DNA of 64,000 nt from Torreya grandis. Taxonomy: Eukaryota > Streptophyta > Pinopsida > Cupressales > Taxaceae. The stretch is from NCBI GenBank assembly GCA_037957365.1, contig JARHVA010002682.1, forward strand, positions 2,328,501 to 2,392,500, read 5' to 3'. The translations under genes and the position numbers were made by a program. Below are positions 26,241-38,339 of the stretch, in pieces; position 1 is the stretch's first letter, and each line of letters starts with the position of its first letter. Below the pieces are notes generated by a model. The model was not told the DNA's origin, made no database searches, and saw nothing but the letters and a program-made list of their open reading frames with translations.

Positions 26241-26559
26241 TTAATCATTATGATAATTTAAGAATGGTATTATAAAGGTGTAGGACCCCTAGAAATTATT
26301 GAACCTAAAGAATTCCATGTTTATTATCATGAAAGGATAAATTATAGGTCATGTAGTTTCAAAATAAGGAATGAAAATTTCTATAGAGGATAATCCAATG
26401 ATAAATACATGATTTCATTCATTCTTTAGCAAGGTGAATTTATTATAGAGATGCATACTAGAATTTGAACAAATCACTAAATAAATGACTTAAATAATGA
26501 GAGGAAATGCCTCATTCAAATGGAATATATATTCTAATATAAATTTTTAATGAATAGAT

Positions 26560-26870
26560 CATGCCATGTCTATAGCTCTAGTGTTATTATATACACATTT
26601 TAAAAATAAATTCATTATATAAAACTACACCTTATAACATTCCCTGTTAGGTATTTTAATGAAAAATAATGAAGAAGGAATCAATTCTCATATTTCCTTC
26701 ATGATCTATGAATTAAAGTGTTGGGTGGTTAAGTATTATATAGTTTAAAAACTTCATATGATTTCATGAAGGCTATTAAATAATTCAGATTTACATAGTA
26801 AAATTTCATATAGCAATATGGTTCTAGATAAGTCATTAATTTAACCCTAACTCATCAAGAAATTAGGTTT
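26560..26870 (+). pseudogene. Gypsy-2 RNase H (Gypsy type)
   Basis: A run near 26598-26830 reads F-I-I-x-N-Y-T-L, G-I-L-M-K, N-N-E-E-G-I-N-S-H-I-S-F, K-Y-Y-I-V and V-L-D-K-S-L. It matches the RNase H that follows RT in Ty3/Gypsy (…L-x-K-N-E-E-G-x-x-x-P-I-A-F…, K-Y-S-x-M-E-K). It is broken by stops. It separates RT from the hairpin and integrase downstream. Confidence 0.6.
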
Positions 26871-26905
26871 AAAAGAGGTAGTTGGATAGCTAATACCCAA
26901 TTCTA

Positions 26906-26907
<2 letters not shown>

Positions 26908-26943
<36 letters not shown>

Positions 26944-27012
26944 TTTTTTTCTCAAAACCATTCTTTTCAATCATTTTATATAGTCTTTATATTCTTAATT
27001 TCATTTGGTTTG

Positions 27013-27050
<38 letters not shown>

Positions 27051-27122
27051 CAAACCAAAAAAATTTAAGAATATAAGGACTATATAAAATGATTGAAAAT
27101 AATGGTTTTGTGAAAAAAAAAC
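26908..27122. repeat. AT-centred hairpin inserted between RNase H and integrase
   Basis: The left arm (26941-27013) and right arm (27049-27122) are inverted copies with few mismatches. Both contain the GATTGAAAA/TTTTCAATC box, TATATAGTC and GGTTTGATTATAT. The centre is an (AT)n tract at 27014-27048, and another (AT)n tract (26908-26940) abuts the left arm. This is MITE-like, though no clear target duplication was recognised. Confidence 0.75.
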
Positions 27123-27289
27123 ATGGAAAAAACTAGTGAATTATTATTCATGGGTTTATTTAATTGGTTTTTAGCTGAATAATATTCAGGAATTTCCCAC
27201 AGTCTAATATATGGATAGTATTTTGATCATCTCAATGTGAAAAAAAATCAAAGTTGAGAGACAAAAAAAATCTTGACATGAAATAATAT

Positions 27290-28190
27290 CCCTTTTCAAA
27301 AAGGGTTTAAGAGGAACTTTGTTTAGGTGTGTTGACAAAGAAAGGCATAAATTGTTGTTGAAATCCTTTGATAGTAAGTCTTGTAGAAGTAATTTTTATT
27401 AAAAATTATCTATATTCAATATATTTTAGGTTCACTATTATTAGATTTTTTTTTTATAAAGCTAGTATTTATTGAAGAACTTTTAAAATAGTATGGAATT
27501 TATTTAATTTTTACCATAAATCCAAACTATATTTCTAGATATACTCACATCCCACTACTAAATATTATTTTATTAAATTAGTAGAATCAATTTCATCCAA
27601 ATATTTAACTTCAAAAGTGGCATGCAATTTCATAAAAGATACATTGTTGTTCACTTTGAAGTGCCTCAAAAGACCATCATAGATAAAAAAAATTAAATTT
27701 TATTATTTTTATATCCTTAGTTTTTTTTTAGATACAATATATTATTTTTTCACTCTTTTTATTTATATTCATAAGGAAATGATAAAGTCGAGTCTAGTAA
27801 TAATAACATTACTATCAATATTCACAAGCTTGATGATGATAATCAAAATAATTGTGAGAATGATATATATATGAACTATGGGTCAATTTTAACATTATTA
27901 AATGATATATTTGGACTTATACACTTAATATACTCTATGGAACCAATTCCATGATCACAATTTCATTAGAACTACCCACACTGCAACTATCTCATCTTTT
28001 TGGAGATGAAGGATTCAAAGATTCAATCAAAAAGTAGATATTGGATATATCCAAACTAGAATAAGAAACCAAGAGGAAGTCATAGAAAATTTGAATCACT
28101 TTGGATGGGTCCATTCAATATTTTTTCATTGTGTGGTGATAACATATAATACTTAGATTTAGATATGGTATTCATGTCCTATTTCCATAT
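27290..28190 (+). pseudogene. Gypsy-2 integrase
   Basis: The N-terminal zone reads G-T-L-F-R-C-V-D-K-E-R-H-K-L-L. A core segment reads V-E-S-I-S-S-K-Y-L-T-S-K-V-A, then in another frame V-H-F-E-V-P-Q-K-T-I-I-D. The C-terminal part reads Y-S-M-E-P-I-P and, near 28075-28130, S-H-R-K-F-E-S-L-W-M-G-P-F-N-I-F, which is the classical G-K-F-x-x-x-W-x-G-P-F ending. Integrase would insert the cDNA. Frameshifts and stops are numerous. Confidence 0.62.
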
Positions 28191-28984
28191 GTCAACATGA
28201 TATAATTGAAACACTTAAAATAATGATAGTAATTTGTCCCACACTTTGTACATAAGTGAAATAGTAATTGTTTATGTTTTTACCTTATATATTTATTTTA
28301 CTTATATTTTATATTTTACATTATGTTGTGTGTAAATTAAATTACATGATCATATACCAATGAATAATAAACTACTAAAATTATAAACACAAAGATTAAA
28401 ATTTTAAGCCCTAAGCTTAATTAGCTATTGTAGTCACAATTTGGTAAATATTTGAAGTACCCAATTTTTGGAAAAAAAATTGCTAAATAAATTATTTATA
28501 AATTTCCTAATTTAAATTATTAATTTTGAAATTATATGGATAAATCATAGGTTTATTTATGCATTACTACATTATTAAATTAGAGTTTTGTTTTCTTGTG
28601 TGTTCATTTTTAATAAAGAAAGTAAACATTGGTGTAACTTTTGCACAAAGTGAAAAAATAACATCAAAACTAATTTTACCTAATTTATTTAATTATTAAC
28701 ATTAAATTCATAACATCATGTTACTTTTTAATGTTTTTAAAAAGTGACACAAAGCCTTTCTTTCCCTACTCAATCTATTAAAACTCCATTGAGAGATACT
28801 AATGAAGTGGAGTCTATGGAACATTGTGTCACTTTTGTATTAAGTAAAAAAATGACACATGGTCCCTTTATTTCTAGTTATTACACTCAATCATTTGGTT
28901 TAAAGTGACATAAATTATTTTTCCTACCAAATTTTTTTGTGGATGATGTTTATTGCTACACTCACCTAAAAACAATTATGCAAC

Positions 28985-29068
<84 letters not shown>

Positions 29069-32000
29069 TTATTCCTCCTTATCAATCATTCATTCCTTGA
29101 CTCAAAATTGCCTCCTAATATTAATTGAATCCATATCAATTTTATACACCTTAGTGAATTTGTTTCGAGTTAATTTCAAATATTCTTTAATGTGTTACTA
29201 TTGTTGTTTGATTTGAAAAAAATACCTAGTTTATTTGATGTCAGGTTTTTATGAAGTTATGCACAAGTGACGTGTAAGGGTTTCTCATATGATTTATTAA
29301 TTGAGGTAGGTTTAATTTACATATTTCCATTTTAATCATTGGTATTTTATAAATGTTCATCTCACCATGTTATCTATCGATATTTATACCTTCTCTCCCA
29401 TCAAAGAACACAAGAAGTATGAATTAAAATAAGTTCTGAAACCCTCAAACATAGATTCAATGGTACTTGAGATATTAGATACAAAGATAAGACACATAAA
29501 CATGGAATATATTAATAAGAGGACATGGAAGAGAAACAATTATATAATTACTATGTGATTGTATGATAATAATGGTGTCTAAGTAGTGATGTTTTCCATT
29601 TTTACTATAATGACCTGAGTTCAATGTTGCATGTTTCACTAACTAAAATTGAGGCGCATAAGATATAAAGATATGTAATGGAAAAATAATTTATAGATTT
29701 AGTGAATAATACAAATATATTTTTCTAAAAATTTATGAATATAAGGAAGTCTCTATAATCACTATAAACTAATGTTATAACATTTAGGAAAATGAACCTT
29801 TTAAAAATCTTATATAAATTAAAAGGCAAGGTTGTAAATGTGGTAAATCCCCATAAAGAGACTTACCAAGATAATTTATAGGAACATATTATGTAAAAAG
29901 ATGGAAAACATCATATAATTATTAAACCATGCCTTATCATCTAACATATCCTAATAATTTCACCCTTAGATGTATTAACTAATGGTACTCATGTGTGAAG
30001 GGAAACACCATATAGAATGGTATTAAAATTAGTGATGCCATTAAAACACAAATTTGTGAACTTGAGATCATGGTAAAAAGACTTTATACTTAGTTTATGA
30101 AATGGAAAGAAGCATAGAATTTGGTGGCTTCATCAACAAGGGAAGTTTGTCTACCAACATTATATATATTAATAATACCCTTAATTATAAATTATGGAAG
30201 GGGAAATAGATTTTAAGAGAATCAATTATTCCTTTTTTATGTTTTATAATTAGGTTCCTAGAAGGGGTTACAAGGAATATAATATCATAATAAATAATTT
30301 AAAAAAACCATATGAGGTATATGGTTTCTATAATTCCCCACTTTATAGTATATAAAATTCTATTAACTCTTAATTTTCTCTAAGTAAACTAACATGAAAA
30401 TAGTATTACAGATAAGAAATAATCAATATAGGAGTTAACTTTTAACTAATTATATCAACATGTGTTAGTATTTACATAAGTAGCAGTGGACATGGTAACT
30501 ATATGAAAAGGTAAGCGATACACACCATTGCATAAGGAATATTTTGAGGGAGATCTTGAGATGAATTTGACAAAGTCCTTAGATGGGAAACATGTTTAGG
30601 AAAGTAAAGTAGAGCCTTTGATTATTCTAGGAACACAAAAGGATAAGAGTTAACTAGTGAAAATATTGGTGTGTACAAAGCTTAATGAAAAAGATATCTA
30701 AAAAATGTAAGTTCTTAAAGAGGAAGGTTGGTTAGTAAAAATATATAACACACAAATATTAAGAGTTTAGTTGTATAAAAAATGAAATGTGAGAATAGGA
30801 AGAGTAACTACTAGGGAGTGGAGCTACAATTGTCATCAAACATGGATATTATTAAAAAGAGATTTAGTAAATATATATTATGAATTATATTTACATAAAG
30901 GAATATATTAATAATATTAAAAATCACCTTAGATAATTTAATAGGTTGTTGGAAAGATTACTAGTTGTTGATTATTTTTCCCATTGTTAATTTTCAAGTG
31001 TCAAGATTAATATATTATTGAGTTTCCATTTTCAAAGAAAAACTAGGAAGTAATGTTACATGTTGATTTCTATGTAAGAAATTATATGGAATTTTTTTAT
31101 GAGTATCTAAGGTAGAGTTGGTCATGTTTTCTATAATGCTTTAATGGATGGCATTATAGGGTTCATCTTTGTTAAGTAAAAATATTTTCTCTAGTATTAT
31201 CTCATTGTGCCTTGGTGAGCACATATGTAACACTTATATTAAATTATAAAATATGTATCTAGTCTCATTAATTGGGCTTATGCTAGTGGTGCATACTAGT
31301 TATTAAGAGTTGGGCAACTCAAAATTTTGGTTAAGTTTTCATGACCCTTTTTGAAATAGTTGATGAAGGTGGCATTAGATAATAATTAAAGTGATCACTT
31401 TTTAAATTTTTAAGAGATGGTTTGTGGATCAATATTTATATTTTTTGAAATATAATATAATTAGAAGTAATTTGAATCCAAATAAGTGGGTAATAAATCA
31501 TTTGCATGATTCATTGTATGAGATTTTATTTGTATAAGTACTTGAACATTCAAATGCATGGATAAATATGTATTTCATGGGACATATTAGATTTTTTAAG
31601 GAGATATGCATGGAAAAATGTGTTATATAATCAGATAAAATAAATAAATTAAGTGTTAGTAAGAGCCATATAAGTTTTGTGGAAAGTTATACTTGGGAGT
31701 TACCTATTTAAATTTTATGTATATACATAATCTTTCTTAGAGAAATAAAAATATAATTTTATGTGTGAATAAAGAGGATCATACATAGTTATTTACCCAT
31801 AAAAATAAAAATATAATTATAGATTGGGGCATTAATAATTTTCACATAAAGAAATAAAAAACATATTTCATATGGGTTGAATGGAAGGTAGAAGGAGAAG
31901 GTGAAGGAAAGATTATATATAGAACCAATGAAGGTATAATACCAATATAATTCATGAGGATGGATAACCAATAACATTAGGGTATTATGAGATGAAAATA

Positions 32001-32399
32001 TGGTGAGGTTAATAATATGGAGACAACCACACTAGAACCTAGGAAGAGGGGCCATTCAAGTCATAAGGATGCCATGATGATCCACAAAATATAGGAATAA
32101 CAGTAAATTTAATCTCAAATAGAGGAGAAACACTCCAAAAGGGAAGGATAAACAAACTCTAATGAGAAATAATTCAAACTAATAGAGGAAGATTTAGATA
32201 CATTAATTTGTTAGGACTTATAGTATATTAACCACACATAGGTTGGGATAGTTCCTACTACAATAATAGAATAATATTATTAGATTGTCATAAATCCAAA
32301 TAAAATGGAAACTAACTAAATATAATATAGTATACTTCATACGAAATATCTAACAATAAAATAAATAAGGGAGGATTAACAATGCCAAATAGTTTACTT
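28191..32399. other. AT-rich stretch, unassigned apart from one microsatellite
   Basis: I found no host gene and no convincing element domain in these 4.2 kb. The 3' LTR of Gypsy-2 should start soon after 28190, but no matching 5' copy was found before 15775. A compound microsatellite lies at 28988-29065. Purine-rich tracts occur around 31860-31920 and 32040-32180. Confidence 0.3.
28988..29065. repeat. Compound (CT)n(AC)n microsatellite
   Basis: Pure CT repeats run from about 28988 to 29022, then switch directly to AC repeats up to about 29065. No gene is nearby. The 87-codon open stretch across it is a repeat artefact. Confidence 0.95.
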
Positions 32400-33260
32400 T
32401 GACTTACTCTTTCATAGACTGGATGCTACTTGGATTGATTGTGATTGTAGTTGTAAATGCTTGATTAAGGTGCATCAGTGATTTAAAAACACTAATCCTT
32501 GAAATGTTGATGTTTGATTTATTTTCTTGAAGAGTTTAAACTTTTATGGATATTCTTTGGATGGAACTTCAGTATATAATTTAAGCTTAGTGGAAATGGA
32601 GGTGACTGGCTTCATTTATAGATTTGGTTTGATTAATGAGGGCCATTGATATTGGTTGGAGATAAATGGTGGAGGATGATTGAATTTATAGGAGATTATT
32701 ATATTATTTATTAGGAATATTAAGGTGGGAAATAGTTTGGGACATTGGACCCATGGAGGATTAAATGAGATTATTTAATTTGATAGTGGAGGTTAGTGGG
32801 ATTTTAGGTGGATTATTAAATTTGGAGAGAGTAATACTTGGATTATAAAATTTAGATGATGGGGGACATGTTGAGCCTATGACATCATTGAAATTTATAA
32901 ATAAGGATATTTATATTATAAAATTAATATTATGGGGGACACGCAGATCCTATGGCAGCATTGAAGTTTGGAAGCTGGAAGGGGGTGGAAGATGATGTCA
33001 TGATGTGGGGATTATTTGATTATTTAATTTTGATAATTTTAGATATTAAATATCCATGAAATTAGGGAAATAATAATTAATTAATTTTTATTAATTAACT
33101 AATGGAATAGGATAAAAAAAATTATGGGATTGGAGGTGGTTATGAAAGAAATGACTTAATTAGATAGGGGGTGATGAATAGTGAAGGTAGGGATGTTAGT
33201 GTGAATAAAATATTGATTAGTTAAAATTGTCATGGAGTATGAAATTTTAAGTTTCTAAAT
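32400..33260 (-). repeat. Gypsy-4 left LTR (3' LTR in element orientation)
   Basis: This is an uninterrupted LTR of about 860 bp. It matches the right LTR pieces in order: the CTTACTCTTTCATAGA start, the TTGATTAAGGTGC box, the GGATTAAATGAGATTATTTA block, the GATGATGTCATGATGT block, the ATTAATTAATTTTTATTAAT block and the ATTTTAAG(T/G)(T)TCTA end. It contains a partial internal duplication of a GGACAC...AGCCTATGRCATCATTG box (near 32865 and 32935). Confidence 0.78.
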
Positions 33261-33273
33261 TTTCCCCATCTTG
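33261..33273 (-). promoter_or_regulatory. Gypsy-4 polypurine tract
   Basis: Read on the minus strand this is AAGATGGGGAAAA, directly before the LTR start. It fits the primer tract for plus-strand DNA synthesis of a minus-strand element. Confidence 0.6.
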
Positions 33274-36200
33274 AAGAAGGATTGTGAGACATGATTGAAG
33301 GAGTAATAACTTCTCAAAGAAAGAAGAATCCAAAAAAGAGGTGGATGAAAAATTTGAGGATGATGATGGTGAAAGAATGTAATGAATGATGCAAACTCAA
33401 GAGGACATCTAAAGATGAAGGATACATATGTTATATTTAAAAAGAGATAAAATGAAAGAATAAATAGGTGGGAAATGAATACATATGGGTTAGGATGTAG
33501 GATGTAACGATGAGATTAATCTATGGATATAATTAACCCACTCAAACTAATGCTTGTATCTTTTTATTTTATATGATGGTGGGCTGAGTTTCCCCAAGCA
33601 TGTTTTATTTGGGAAAGATATATCTCAATATAAGCTCCACACTTTTATTTTACCCAAGTAACATAGATCTGGGAAAATATCCTTGTGATGAGTTACAAGC
33701 TTTATTTGCCCCAAGTTGGGTGAAATCTACAAGCTTAGATAAATAACTAATTGATTGATTCATTTCAATTATAGATCAAGGTTTAAACCTATTACATGGA
33801 TTAAGTATGGAAGGATGATTTGGGTGGGGGAAGGAATGAGAAGAAATAATGGTCAAGATTATCTCAAAAGCCCTATGTAGCTCAACGTTGCCTGCATAGT
33901 CCAAATGTAGTTCTTCCTTTAGGGAAATATGATTATGCATGTGATGAAGGAATGGATGAATTTTAACCAAGGATGATATTAATCATTTGAGATAATGATT
34001 ATTTTTTGTTATTTTCTAAAGATGATGAATTGATTTGCCCCAAGTAGGGTAGATTAGAGATAAGTTGTAGACTTTGATGTGTCCCAAGTAGGGGAAAAGA
34101 TACACATTTGGATTACAATTATTAGTTTGGGATTTAAGTAATTGAAAGTAATGATGAATTATAATATTGATGAATATTTCAAATGTGTTATAGGTTGACA
34201 TAAAATGCATGTACAGATGGTATAATGAATCTTTAAAGAATCACGAAGCATTAAAAAATAAGGCACATGAGGATGATCTAAATAAATAGAATAATGATTT
34301 GAAGAATGATGTGATGATGTATAAAGGGATATAAATAAATTATGAAGATAAATTGTATATGCATTGTCTCTTTCCACCTTGACCTATGATTTATTAAATA
34401 AATTAATTTCACACAATATGTATGGACTTAATTCATCATAAGGGGTGGATCTCATTACATAAAATGACCAACATCATTGAGAAGAACATATCCCATGGGA
34501 TGTCATGAAGGGAAAATCAGACTTTATGCTAGGTGAGTAACCAGGAAAAGATGTTTTGAATAATAAAAATATATTTCTATGCATAACATGTGGAAACATT
34601 GAGATACAAGATGTAGGTGTATCAAGCAATAAACCTAATCAGATTTTGTGCATTGGAGAAATAAGTAGAGTAAATGGGTAAGCATGGATGTAAAATAAGT
34701 ATGATCCAATGACCTCACCCTTAATTTTTATGATAATATGGATGAAAGAGGATGAAGAGAATAACTAGGTCTTAGATAAATGGATGATGGTAAGGATGAA
34801 GAACTAGCTAGTGATGAGTATGAGTGATTACTTAGATAAGAAAAAAGGGTAATTATGGAAGGCTTATTAAAGGATAAATAACTTTAAAAGTATCTACACT
34901 ATAATTATTGATATTTTGCAATGGAATGGGATGATTATGGATTAGGCAAGGAATCAAATCAAAGTAGTGAAAATAGGTCTAAGGTAAGCTGAGGAGAAAA
35001 TGGAATGGTGATGAAAATAGATGATAAGGAAAAACATGGGAAAATGGGATATGGTAAAGTAAAGGAGTAGGAATTCAAAAGGATGACATGAGAGTGAATA
35101 ATTAGGTGGTATCATGATAAAAAATTGTTGATAGGAAAATTGATGGCAAGGAAGGTGATGAGATAAATGAAATATTTGATGGTGGCTTTGGAGATGAGAA
35201 TGGAATGGAAAATGTCAAAGGGGTTCAAACAAAAGGGGTAAAATGGAAGATTGGTAGAGATAGAGGTGTGACACAAGGAGGGTTGTCAAATAGTTTGTTA
35301 AAAGAGATTAAAAATCTAGATGATTGATTAAAAAATATTGATAGGATGAAAGGGATGAGCTGATGGGTATTGATGAGTAGTGATTGTATGAATAGTTTAT
35401 TATGAAGGATAAATGGAAAAAAATATTAGGGATGGTAATGGAAATTAATGGTAAGAATGATAATAAAAGTAGAAGAGCTACCCTAAAAAACCCCATGTAA
35501 CTAAATGATACTTACATAGTATAAATGTAACTCAAGCCAATATAATTCTCATGAAATTGGAGGGATGATGATGAATAATGTTGATTTGAATGTCATTGTT
35601 CAAATATGGATGAAATCGTAAGGTTCAAAAATAGATCTTATGGTGTGAATATATTTTTTCAAGGATAATATAGTACCATTTTAGCATGCCTCCTTATATA
35701 ATTCTCAACATAAATTTTGATGTAAGACATAATGGCATGCATTTTGATATAAAACACCATTATGAATTGGTCATAATGTGCATAATGATTAACCCCCGAT
35801 CCAATGTAAAAATGACAAAACATATCTTGATATGGAAAAATCAGGATAACATCATTGTCATATGTTGATGGATGAACTCAAGTAAAAGTGTGATAATCAC
35901 CATGATATGGAAAAGCTATGTTGGCATTATTGATGCATATAGATTGAATCAAGGAACAAAAATAAAATCAAGCAAATAAAAAAGCAATAAAAACACATAA
36001 AATTAAAAATAAAAGCAACAAAAAACATCTTATCATTAACCAAGTCAAAATCCTTATGTCAAAGATCAATGATAGATATAAATGGCACCCAAAAAATCAT
36101 ACATGAATAGGGAAAAATGTGGAAAAAATGTTCTTGATGAAGTGACTATGATCTGGGTCAAAATTGATCAAGGATTTGATCCCAACCTAAAATAAGAGTG

Positions 36201-36473
36201 CTCATAATAACTATGGGTTTTGTGGTTATATATCACTATTATTTATATTTTTTTATGTTTTTGGATTTATTGGATTTATATCTATTTTTGATATTTTTGG
36301 CCTTTTATGATTTTTTGGATTATTTAATGTTTTTTAATTTTTGGAATAAATATACACAAAAAGGTGTCTAGGATGTGTGTATATGAGTTATTGAAAAAGG
36401 GAAAATTGACTGGAGCAATAGATGTGTAAATAGACATGTAATGAGAAGGATAAATGAATGAATTGTTGGAAAT
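33274..36473 (-). other. Gypsy-4 3' untranslated region with CCCAAGT repeats
   Basis: In element orientation this follows integrase. The plus strand is purine-rich and no domain is visible on either strand. Between about 33585 and 34115 a degenerate motif of the form TTKCCCCAAGTWGGG recurs at irregular spacing (near 33590, 33645, 33708, 34037 and 34082). Several open stretches of 60-72 codons on both strands look like chance. Copia-B interrupts this region at 36474. Confidence 0.45.
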
Positions 36474-36656
36474 ATTGTCATTGATGTCAAAGGTTTAGTA
36501 TTATTGGTGATAAAGGCCCCATTGCATTTAATGTTGTTTATCTTGGCTAATATGAGTTAATATTTATTTAATATTAATGAATATATTTTTGGTTGCATAT
36601 GAGACAAAATAAGGGCCCATGGACATGAACATAAAGGCTTGAGTAGCCATTTGTAG
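36474..36656 (+). repeat. Copia-B LTR-a, internally deleted
   Basis: It starts TGTTGGAAATATTG like the other two LTRs and follows them to the GGGCCCATGGA box near 36622. It then jumps to the ATAAAGGCTTGAGTAGCC segment and ends at GCCATTTGTA near 36655. About 730-750 bp of LTR after the ATGGA box is missing or replaced. Surviving parts are nearly identical to LTR-b and LTR-c. Confidence 0.85.
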
Positions 36657-36885
36657 TATCAAGTGAGGGGGAGCTAAGTGTTAGCTCCAGGTAGGCCCTT
36701 TGCCATTGATGTCAAAGGGGGAGAATAACATGTACAAGTACAAGTGTAGAAAATAGGTACAAGGAATAGGTACAAGTTGCTACAGTAAGGGGGAGTTACT
36801 GTATGTTTTTAGATGATAGGATGTGCAGGTGACAGGATGTGGCAATTTTGAGATTGAGGTTGCCATCAATGACAAAGGGGGAGAT
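36657..36885 (+). repeat. Copia-B 3' interior fragment with polypurine tract
   Basis: This is a near copy of 44450-44672: the CAAGTGAGGGGGAGCTAAG start, GTTAGCTC, a TTGCTACAGTAAGGGG box and GTTGCCATCAATGACAAAGG. It ends with the purine tract AAAGGGGGAGAT just before LTR-b. It is what remains of the first interior unit. Confidence 0.85.
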
Positions 36886-37360
36886 TGTTGGAAATATTGT
36901 CATTGATGTCAAAGGTTTAGTATTATTGGTGATAAAGGCCCCATTGCATTTAAAGTTGTTTATCTTGGCTAATATGAGTTAATATTTATTTAATATTAAC
37001 GAATGTATTTTTGGTTGCATATGAGACAAACTAAGGGCCCATGGAGAAGTTGAAGAGTCACGGGATAAAGACAAAAGAAGGATGAGACGCATTTTCCCAT
37101 GAAGAGTCATCTTGGGGAATACCAAGAGTCACCAAGTGAAGACAAAAGAATAAAGGGCGAATTTCTCATAAAGGGACACTTTAAGGAATATGAAAAGTAA
37201 CCAAAGATAAGGACAAAAGTGGGAAGGACATTTTTAGTCATGAAGGGTCACCACATGACTTTTCAAAGGCTTGAATATAAAGGGTCATCCAAGATTGGTG
37301 CCATTTTCCATGCGGATTGAAAGGTCACAAAGGGGGAAGGCCAAAGGTCATTTGGAAAGC

Positions 37361-37370
37361 TATAAATAAA
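37361..37370 (+). promoter_or_regulatory. TATA box of Copia-B LTR-b
   Basis: TATAAATAAA, conserved in LTR-c near 45150. The Copia-A1 target site (37391-37395) starts 30 bp downstream, about where transcription would start. Confidence 0.6.
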
Positions 37371-37395
37371 GGCTTGAGTAGCCATTTGTAATATG

Positions 37396-38278
37396 TGTTA
37401 GGTTGTGGAGCTAAAAGCTTCAACCTTTGCAAACTGAGGAACAGATGGTTGCTGAGTTCTATAGGAACCGGCATCGGCAGAAGGACCGACGATGGCAAAG
37501 ACCAGTGCAGAAGGCCACCGGCGACGACAGGAAGTCGGCCGACGTCGACAGAACCAGACAAGCAGGGACCGACATCGGTCCCCTGTGTGTTCCAGAACTG
37601 CTCGTTTCACGGACAGTTAGTTAAGTGAACAAAGAGTTTGCATGTTGAGACCAGTTAGAGTCTTGTGCTGCGAGGACAATTGTCTAAATTAAGAGTCTAA
37701 GTTATTGTTTGAGTTAGGGATCTATTTATAGATCCATTGGCATGTATTGTATAAGGCATGAGATAGAAAGGAAGAGTTCCTTCTAGTTGTAAGATCTGTG
37801 AGTTGCAGGTTGTTGCAAGCTCATTGGGGATCTACATGTAAGTTTGGTCTTTGAATTGCAGGTTGCAGGTTCATGAGAGATCAGCTTGAAGTGCTATAGA
37901 GTGCTTGATGTACCGGCAGGGTTATTACTAACTGGTTGGTGAGGTGAACACCAATTCTGTGTGTGAGTTGGTTGTTGGGATCATTTTTTGTGTAGGAGAG
38001 TGTGTGTGAGAAGAATTACTGAACACTTGAGGTGTGGCGAATCTCTGTAAGGTGAAAGAGTGTGGCGGCTCTTTGTTGTATTCTTTTCTGTTAGTGTTAA
38101 TACAAGATAGTGTATTGTCTCTCATATTCTGTGCTATTGGTGAATTCTAGTTACTTGTGTTTTTGGTTATTTCCGCATATTCAATTGCTTATATTTGGTA
38201 ATCATACTGTGCTCTTTCTGAGGAGCAAGATCCCAACTAGTGGCATCAGAGCATGTTTGTTGTTCTAGATTCCTGACA
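37396..38278 (+). repeat. Copia-A1 5' LTR
   Basis: It starts TGTTAGGTTG and ends CTGACA. The first 230 bp are GC-rich, with CCGACGTCGG-type palindromes at about 37465-37580. A TATA-like TCTATTTATA lies at 37721-37730. The last 40 bp form one module of the primer-binding-site ladder. More than half of the differences from the 3' LTR fall in the CpG-rich first quarter, mostly C-to-T or G-to-A. Confidence 0.93.
37721..37730 (+). promoter_or_regulatory. TATA-like box of Copia-A1 5' LTR
   Basis: TCTATTTATA, 325 bp into the LTR and downstream of the palindrome cluster. It is conserved in the 3' LTR and, on the minus strand, in both LTRs of Copia-A2. Confidence 0.45.
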
Positions 38279-38339
38279 ACTGGTATCAGAGCCTTGGTTA
38301 TAAGTTCTTAAGCTTGATACCAACAATTGGTATCAGAGC
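38241..38339 (+). promoter_or_regulatory. Ladder of three primer-binding-site modules
   Basis: The initiator-Met tRNA complement TGGTATCAGAGC occurs at 38241-38252 (as TGGCATCAGAGC, inside the LTR), 38281-38292 and 38328-38339. Each site is two bases after a terminus-like sequence: CCCAACT, CTGACA and CCAACA. A fourth terminus, CTAACA, follows near 38354. The target duplication shows that the second site defines the present LTR end. Priming from another site would set a longer or shorter LTR. Copia-A2 has the same ladder with three perfect sites. Confidence 0.85.

Noticed and set aside
28953..29216. An 87-codon open stretch with Ser-Leu and Thr-His repeats.
   Set aside because: It is a translation of the CT/AC microsatellite.
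37325..37628. Overlapping Arg-rich open stretches on both strands in the Copia-A LTRs (also near 41150, 54150 and 57950).
   Set aside because: They arise from the palindromic CpG-rich cluster, which lacks stops in most frames on both strands. They do not continue into a gene.
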